Assembly (NCBI GenBank): GCA_941918925.1
Contig: OW799233.1
Location: forward strand, 175,615,235-175,679,234
Length of the DNA stretch: 64,000 nt
Reading direction: 5' to 3'
Source of the DNA: Phyto melanocephala
Taxonomy: Eukaryota; Arthropoda; Insecta; Diptera; Rhinophoridae
The position numbers and the translations under genes were made by a program. The notes beneath the pieces are model-generated. The model was not told where the DNA came from and did no database searches. It worked only from the letters and a program-made list of their open reading frames with translations. Shown here one piece after another: positions 56,859-64,000 of this stretch (positions are counted from its first letter, which is position 1; every line of letters begins with the position of its first letter).

Positions 56859-58169
56859 TATACCCTTCACAAAGAGTGTAAGGATATACATAAAGCTTTG
56901 TAGTTCCGTGTAAAATGTCTACAAGCTTATGAATAGGGGAGTTGAGCATTATCTGTCTGTTCGTCTGCCTGTGTGTATGTTGAAATCAGTCATTTGTATA
57001 CCCCTGACATGAGTGCCCCTGTGGACTAGTCAGTACAGGACAAGTCAGTTGTTTGGGGGTTGCGGGTTCGTTTCCCGCCGGAGACTCTGGAATGGTCTGC
57101 TTCTCTTCTATCCTAAATATTTCTATTCTTATTCTATTCTTCTCTCTATTAAGGCGTCACAATGGACCGTTTCCGGGTGAAGGTGTGAGGGTAACTTTGC
57201 ACCAGCCTTACCTACCTACCATACCCCTGACATTGTCAAGACCCATGAGTGGTATAAAAATATCAGAAATATTTGTGAGCAGATTTGTGTTGAAAATGAG
57301 CACAATCGCTTTTTGAGATATGAGCAAATAAACACGAATGCCTCCGTTTTTCTCTTATTATTAACACAAAATTTAAAAAAAAAAACCTGGGATAATTTAC
57401 AGAAACACTTATGAGTATTTAAAGATATGGTGTGCCTCTAGAGATATTCATAAATATATAACATACATAGATATTTATTTTGGACAGATCGATCACCAAT
57501 CGGGAAATTGTTTGGATAAATATATATATATTTTTTTTTAAATATATCAAATTTTTTAAGTTCTAAATAAGTTTGGGACTCAAAAAGGACATCACATTGT
57601 AAGCTGTGATCTTAAAAATTATTTCTAAGATAAACTAATAAATAGGTTTATTAACTAACTGAGATATAAGCAAAAAAATACAACTGCTTCGGTGTTTTTC
57701 TAAAATTTACAAAGGAAAATCGATTTATTACAGTTTATATACCACCGAGAGCCAATATTGGTATCAAATGAAAGTAAAATACAGCTATTTATGGAAAGGT
57801 AAAAATCCAAAATGGCGTCTTAGATTAAATAGGGAATATATGAGTCAATTAAACCCCAAAAATATTGGTATCACATGTAATGGCTTTAACAATTGAATAC
57901 AGTAAACTATCAAAAAAGTGCAAAATCCAAGATGGCGTCTGAAAAAAAATGTTGGACATTTTGTTTCAACCCCAACAATATGGGTATCATATGAAAGCGC
58001 TTGATTAGTAGAATACAGTTGACTATGAAAGAATTAAAAATCAAAGATGGCGTCGGAAATAATAAAGAATATCGAGTATGAAAAAAAATCTGAAATCTAG
58101 GATAAGCTGCGTCGCTGTTATACCTATATACATGGTGGTGAAGGGTATTATCGAAAAAGCACTCTTGTG
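56859..58169 (-). repeat. Repeat C copy 3, with nested SINE
   Basis: The reverse copy starts 'atacccttcacaaagagtg' and runs through 'gtgtgtatgttgaaatcag' and 'gatatgagcaaataaacac'. Three tandem modules follow with 'ccaaaatggcg' (57807), 'ccaagatggcg' (57927) and 'caaagatggcg' (58042), each next to '.atattggtatcaaatga'-type sequence. It ends at 'ggtggtgaagggtattatc' and 'cactcttgtg'. Confidence 0.8.
57011..57220 (+). mobile_element. tRNA-derived SINE, copy 2, with 13-bp duplication
   Basis: Head 'gagtgcccctgtggactagt' with an A-box-like TGGACTAGTCAGTA and a B-box-like GGGTTCGTTTCCCGCC, then 'agactctggaatggtctgct', a TTCTATTC-rich middle and a 'cagccttacctacctacc' end. ATACCCCTGACAT is duplicated exactly at 56998-57010 and 57221-57233, showing retrotransposition into C3. 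Confidence 0.88.
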
Positions 58170-58633
58170 TAACTTTAACAACGCAATTTTGCATTCAAGT
58201 AAAAATTTTTCCATTTAACTGTTCCTTACAAAACATAAATTTTGTGATGAAAGTATCGTGAAATTCATAATAATGTTAAGCAAATCAACGTTTAAGAAAA
58301 GATTATTAAAACATATTTTATTTAAAAAATCATCAAAAATTAAAGCTTCATTCTGGCAACGCTGATCTACACGATTCAACAAGGCTTTATTAAATACATC
58401 TTTAGTTAATTTTCAAGGTGTGCTATTATGTTGTTGCCTATCGCAACATTTTAAGGCCAGATTAAAATTTTTAAAACTATGACAATACGACATAAAATCT
58501 AATTCTATTTTATTTGTTTTTTTCTTCTTTTATTTAGGAGTCTGTTTTTAATATTTTTACAATTTTTAATTGCTTTTGTAAATAAAGCCTGAATTTGTAA
58601 ATTTCAAATTTTGTATGGCATTAGGTATTGTAC
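58170..58633. other. Upstream sequence, no feature
   Basis: Nothing recognised. Confidence 0.4.
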
Positions 58634-58642
58634 ACTTGTGCC

Positions 58643-58850
58643 CAAGGCATATTTATTCATCAGGTAATTGCAGTTCGGAGAGAATATTTTGTTTATATTT
58701 TTTATGTATGAAGTTTAGCATTTGAAATAAATGAGAAAAGGGAGAAAATTGTTTTTTATTTATGCATTTTGACAGCTGAAATTTAAAATAAGAGTTGAAA
58801 AAAATAATCAGCTAGCGAATCAAGAGTACCTGATGAATAAATATGCCTTG
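58643..58850. mobile_element. MITE E copy 2 with perfect TIRs and 9-bp duplication
   Basis: A 208-bp element whose 24-bp terminal inverted repeats are perfect (CAAGGCATATTTATTCATCA.. at the left). ACTTGTGCC is duplicated at 58634-58642 and 58851-58859. The intact ends suggest a recent insertion. A 9-bp duplication would fit a Mutator-like element. Confidence 0.88.
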
Positions 58851-59071
58851 ACTTGTGCCAAAAAAAAAAATACTAACATTAACAAGGCTGCGGCAATTTG
58901 GGAGACCCAACACCAATTTTGTGTATCACTTTTATACTGCAAAATTTATAATTTTGTTATAAATTCTAATCACTATTGAATAATTTATTTTTACTTTCTT
59001 TGTTTAAGTCCAATTTGTTATTAATTTATTTTCTTATAATTTTTGGTCTGAAAATGATACTTAAGTATTAT

Positions 59072-59170
59072 ATAATAGTTTTTTTAAGCTTAAGGTCTTT
59101 TCAATAAAATAAAATAAAACCAAAAAAAAATTTATTATTGAAAAGACCTTAAGCTTAAAAAAACTATTAT
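59072..59170. repeat. Perfect 36-bp inverted repeat
   Basis: Arms 59072-59107 and 59135-59170 are exact reverse complements (core TTTTTAAGCTTAAGGTCTTT), with a 27-base A-rich spacer. 'atacttaagtat' lies outside both arms. Confidence 0.92.
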
Positions 59171-60663
59171 ATATTATTATAAAAAGGTCAAAGAAACTAA
59201 TAATTATACTTAAGTATTTTTACAATACGAGTGATATTACCCACTTCTTTTTACCGCAATATTTTAAAAGTGGGCGTAAAAATAGGCGTGTCAAAGTAAT
59301 TTTTCTTAATGAATTCAATTTGGATATTTCAATATAGAGTTCTTTTTCCTTTAAAAATCGTCATATTTAACTAAATTATATTAATTTAAGATAAAACATT
59401 ATATGGGAGGTAGAAGTTAAGGTGGGTGTGTTATCTTCATTTCCTTTATTTTATTTGTTTTTGGTTTTTATGCGTTTTATATATTTTATTAATATTCGAT
59501 TATGCCATACGCGAGAGGTGGGCGTAAAAGTAGGCATGTCAAGGTAATTTTCGTTAATTATTTCTAATTAAGTATTAAAACAGAGGGTCCATTATTATTC
59601 TTTCAAAAACTTTGCTCATAGAGAAATTATGTGAATTTAAGAAAAATTGTTATATAAAAATTGGGCGTTTAAGTGGGTGTGTCATTTTTATTTTCCATTA
59701 TATAAATATTAATACTAAGCAAATACCTGTATTTACAGAATTTCAGAATCGGTCATCTAATTCTGTCGGTTTGATGACATTTTATATAAATATTTTATTA
59801 ATAGTAGATAATGCCATGTGCGAGAGGTGGGCGTGAAAGTAGGCATGTCAAGGTAATTTTCGATAATTATTTCTGCTTAGGTATTAAAACACAGGGTCCA
59901 TTATTCTTCCAAATCTTTTCCCATAGAGAAATTTTGTGAAATTAGGAACAAGCGTTATATAAAAAGTGGACCTTGAAGTGGGTGTGTCATTTTCATTTTC
60001 CGTATTTACAGTATTTCAGAATCGGACATCTAATTCTGTCGGTTTTTATGCGTGTTATTTATAATAAATAGATTATGCCATATGCAAGAGTTAGGCGTTA
60101 AAGTAGGCATTTTCTAATACAAATTCCTCTCAGATATCAAAACAGAGGGACACCATTATTCTTTCAAATCATTGTTTTATATTTTTAATTTTATAAATTT
60201 AAAAAAAAATCATTAAATCGGGGGTGTACGTTAAAGTTTGTGTATCACCTCTATTTTACGTTATTATAATATAAGCAAATGTTACTATTTCCAGAATTTC
60301 AGATGCTGTGGTGGGTGAAAATTCATACATTTTGATCTATAACTCCTTTCGTAACGTACGACTTTGAAAAGTTTTTGGGGAAACGCAAGAATTATATCTG
60401 TGAAATTTTATTACTCTACGTCATTACGTTAAGACGCCAATGCATTTTATTTGATATCAGAAAGACATTTTTTATGACCTACTTTAGTATTACAAGCTAT
60501 AACTCTCCTTCTAATAGAACCATTTAGTCCATTTTCAATACCAAACATCTCTGATGCTAATATGACGCAAGCTTTTTTTGGCAAAATTTCCTCCACTTAG
60601 CCATTTCTGTTCGAGCCCTATTGTGCTTTCAACGGGCGGACAAACCTAACGAGGACTCAGAAA

Positions 60664-60895
60664 ATATCGATGATCACGCGTGGAAAGGCCCTAACTCGTA
60701 GTTTTTATGAAATTGAGTTTTTCAGTGATTCCAATATATATTTTACAAAAATTGAACGTAATAAAATCAAACATCACAGTTTTACCAGCAATTTAACAAA
60801 GGAAGTTACCTTTTTATAATACAGTTTCTCTTACGTTTTAACCTGTAGAGTGAAAATAATTTGAGTTAGGGCCTTTCTACTTGCGACCTTCGATG
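60664..60895. mobile_element. MITE D copy 2, inserted in B3
   Basis: Inverted ends 'gatcacgcgtggaaaggccc' 'taactcg' and 'gagttagggcctttctact' 'tgcgacc', extending outward to atcgat/tcgat. Its sequence interrupts the 3' part of repeat B3, where B1 reads straight through. Confidence 0.8.
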
Positions 60896-60995
60896 TTTAC
60901 TTTGTGTGGTCTAAAATTAATATTTCGATGTGTTACAAACGGAATGACAAAATGAATATACCCCCACACCATTGATTTGGTGGTGCGTATAAAAA

Positions 60996-62879
60996 ATCGT
61001 GATTGTGAGTGGATTTGAACAAATGAATTTTTGCTCACTCACGCAATGTCAACTCAAGTGTGAACTTTTTTGATTTGATTCAATTGGTAATTCCTCTTTT
61101 GCCATAAAGAACAAAAAAAAGAATATTTAATAAATATGATATCAAAATTCTGTTGAATTACTAAAAACAAAAATAACTTTGAAAAAACTTTGTGTTTAAC
61201 AATTTTGCTATTTCATTTTAAAATATTCTAATTGGGTAGAATTCTTGCATATTCTCTCTTAATTAGTTCTTTTATACAGCTGAGTTCAAATAATATTTCT
61301 TTTTCAAATAATATCATTTCATTAACAACACGAACGAATTTTCTTAGCAAATTTTTTTTCAAATATTTTCCTTTCTATGCATATTTGCATGTATGTATTG
61401 ATGTATGTTATTAAGCATGTGTTAATTAAATTTTGTTTTAAAGAAGTAGCATTCATTTAAATGCATGTACATGTTCGTTCATTCACACATTACCAATCAA
61501 TGGTGAACACAACACAATTGTATCAATTAAAGCAAAACTGAGAAGTAAAAAAAAAATTTTTTTCTTAAACACAAAATTCTCTATATGTTTACTTTTCTTA
61601 CTGGTGGTAGAATTTTGGAAAATAAAACCAAGAAATAAAGTTTCAAAGAAAAAATCTCAATTGAAAATGGTGAAACAGTATAATTTGCACGTCTGCCTTT
61701 TGCTGAGTATGTGAAGATTATGATGATGAAGTGAAAAAAAAACGAAATCTTCAACCTTTTTATGACATCTCGTGACTTGTACGAAAACAACAACTATTAT
61801 GATTTCTTTTATAACATTTCCGTTGTTATTGTTGTAATTGCTGTAGCTACTAACAAATAATAAAAGCAATAACATAAAACTAAGTTTCAAATACAAAAAA
61901 CAACATGTTCTTCTCATTTTAAGAGTCAATTAAAACTTTTTCTTTGCTAAATCCTTTTGTTTTATTATTTTTATTTCTTTTTTTTTATTAATATATAAAT
62001 TTTTATTATTGCTGAGCTTTTAACAAGAAACAAATTTTTTAATGCACACACTTAACACTGTTCGTTAATGTTTTTAAAATATAACTAGAGTTTTAAGTGT
62101 TGTTTTGTTTACTTATTTGTTTTCTAATAATTTTTTTTTTGCGCTTGCCTTATTTGAAGAAATTTACTAAATTCAAATCAAAACAACCGTTACATTATAT
62201 TTACTTCACTTTTCTCTGTCAATGAATGTTCTTTGTTCAACACCATTCAATAACTGTTGCTACAAAAATAAAACCTTCTGAACAGTTTCGCGTGCCAAGC
62301 AATACTGGAGCAAATTGTTAAATTGCTTTTGTTTAAGGCTAATGCACGTTACTCTACTTAACAAATATTTTTGTTTATGTGTATGTGTCAGGGATGAAGG
62401 ATATTGTACTTTTTGATTTTGGTACGTACCATTTCCTAAGCAAGTTAAAAAGGTTTTTCTTAGTTGACTGTAGAATAAAATTTAGATTTTCAAATATAAT
62501 ATTGTTATATTATTTTTTTTTAATTTATATTTAAAAATCTGATCTTAAAATCTGAATCTTAAAAACATTCATTCAAAATGACTCCCCAAATGCGAAACAA
62601 ATTGTCATAAAGTGATTAAAATATAATGCAAAATTATGCAAAACGTCTTAAACATTTTATGTAAACAAACAAAATCAACTCATGAAATATCAGATGCTCT
62701 AGGCCCTTATTAGAATGGAGTTCAGTTCATTAATCTATTCATGTAAACATATGATCTCCATTGACACGATAACCCAGCAAAGAAAATTTTGCACAAGTTC
62801 AATGTGAATAATATTTTTCATTACTTTTAATTCATAAGTGCAAATGCCTTCTCCAAACACAAAATAGTTACCAATTAAT
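60996..62879. other. Upstream sequence, no gene recognised
   Basis: AT-rich. Contains a minus-strand 87-codon frame (61657-61917) with a hydrophobic start, noted separately. Confidence 0.4.
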
Positions 62880-63000
62880 AGGGTGATCGATTATTCGACT
62901 TTTTTAAGAAACCGGTTTTCAAATAGTTTGAAATTTTAAAATAACCGGTTGATATTTTGAAAATTGAGAAAAAACCGGTTAACCGGTTCGAATATATAAA
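62880..63000. promoter_or_regulatory. Cluster of AACCGGTT palindromes
   Basis: Four AACCGGTT octamers (about 62911, 62942, 62975 and 62983) within about 80 bp. AACCGGTT is the optimal Grainyhead/CP2 site. The segment may equally be part of a dispersed repeat ('tagggtgatcgattattcg'). Confidence 0.4.
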
Positions 63001-64000
63001 ATATAATATTTAAAGAAAAAATTAAAAAATATTGTAAAAAAAGATTATAATTAAATTTATATATAAATATGAAATTTTTACAGTTTATATACGTTTGACT
63101 GCACAATTACGCAATAACTGACATGAATGCAGTTGACTTACTTGGTTTCAATTACTTGAATTTAAGGACAAAAGGTACTCTTTACAAGTAAAATAAATAA
63201 ATACAATTAATAAATACAATTAATAAATACATAAATAAATACAACTTTTTATAAGACTGTTATAAATTTTTGTATCTCCTTCTGTACATTTTTTAAATGT
63301 TAAATAGATCTTTTAAACTAATATACACTAACGTATTTTATTTGAAATTATTTCTGTAATTTGAAATTCATTTTGAAGGCTAGAGAGAAAATCTTTAAAA
63401 TTTAATTTTACATGTTCTTTCTTATACCCCTGACAGACATACAAATATAGGCATAAAATATTTTGTTCGATGGTTTAATTCAAACTTAAGTTGACAGACA
63501 CTCAATGCCATTATTTAAAATTAGGATCTGGAAGTAAAGATTATTGGTTTTTCTTTATTGTAACTACACATTGATCGATCAGCTAAGTTTATGCTTCAAT
63601 TACCTTTAACTTTAAACATTAGCGGCTATATGCATAAAAAGTAGTTATTTTATGGTTATAGTGTACAATAGTTATTAAACGCTTTTTGTATTATAAACCA
63701 CAAATAAGAATTTGTATTTATAAACCTACAATAACACTTTTATAGTTATTATGTTTGTAGTGATTTTATTAGTATGTATGGCAACGCTTTTTATATTTAG
63801 TTGTCATTTTATTGTTAGTGGTGCTTATAACTACTATAAGATTTACCCGGGTATCAAGTAAAGGTAACATTTTTTTTTAAATTAAAGCACAAAAAGAACA
63901 TCGAAAAAATAAAAAGTATATAAATTTGGTATATAAAAAATTTTGACCAAAAAAAGGCGTTAGGGGCTATGTAAAAATAGATGTTGACCGATTCTCAGAC
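63001..64000. other. AT-rich upstream sequence, no feature
   Basis: Nothing recognised. Confidence 0.45.

Larger units (their letters stand above)
58881..60995 (+). repeat. Repeat B copy 3, expanded, with nested MITE D and a hairpin
   Basis: Begins AACAAGGCTGCGGCAATTTG (front slightly deleted), 'acccaacaccaattttgtg', and ends 'tacccccacacc..ggtggtgcgtata'. Eight alternating modules (59270, 59405, 59517, 59662, 59826, 59970, 60089 and 60226) make four AB units of about 270-310 bp, against two in B1 and B2. Confidence 0.85.

Noticed and set aside
57053..57316. 87-codon frame MGVAGSFPAGDSG...
   Set aside because: It runs through the B-box and body of the SINE at 57011 and into repeat C.

Overview
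This is eukaryotic, very AT-rich intergenic and intronic DNA from a dipteran insect, most likely a calyptrate (blowfly- or housefly-like) species. I infer that from the encoded receptor and from the dispersed repeats, not from any database search. One protein gene is firmly recognised: the SIFamide neuropeptide receptor gene (SIFaR, a rhodopsin-family GPCR) on the minus strand. Its first coding exon (45648-46575) ends at a GTAAGT donor after TM2. The next exon (1-89, cut by the window edge) starts at a pyrimidine-rich acceptor and encodes the start of TM3. The split codon C + CA gives proline, and the two pieces join into one continuous GPCR core. Positions 90-45647 are therefore a single 45,558-bp phase-1 intron, about 71 percent of the window. 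Positions 46576-64000 lie upstream of the start codon and must hold any 5' UTR exons and the promoter, none of which I can place.

The intron and the upstream region are a layered transposon graveyard. The commonest component is a superfamily of 0.6-2.1 kb repeats (here called A, B and C) that share a 5' end AACAAGTAAGAGTGCTATATT, a small GC-rich hairpin, and a 3' hairpin ending GAAGGGTATAA. I cannot assign it to a known class. Copies of A, B and C serve as landing sites for other elements. These include mariner-like elements with DUF4817-type transposase remnants, a hAT element with an 8-bp duplication, a Harbinger-like MITE with TTA duplications that itself carries another MITE, a pogo/Tigger relict with 18-bp terminal repeats, a tRNA-derived SINE with a 13-bp duplication, and a LINE 3' stub with a 12-bp duplication.

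Layout: 1-89 SIFaR exon. 90-3262 MITE F, then A1 interrupted by tandem O repeats and mariner P1. 3.7-6.2 kb MITE L, repeat N, A2. 7-11 kb MITEs F2, H1 and H2, A3. 11-15 kb relicts and a SINE. 16.2-18.6 kb a C copy holding two nested insertions. 19.7-20.1 and 28.1-29.2 kb LINE remnants. 23.8-25.2 kb pogo relict and A5. 32.7-34.2 kb C copy with a LINE stub. 37-38.9 kb B1 plus mariner P2. 40.4-43.4 kb the hAT nest and B2. 45.6-46.6 kb SIFaR exon. 47.1-48.4 kb element K. 50.2 kb G3. 56.9-58.2 kb C copy with SINE. 58.6-61 kb MITE E and the largest B copy. I find no tRNA, rRNA or CRISPR array. Long intervals without any recognised feature are listed as such.
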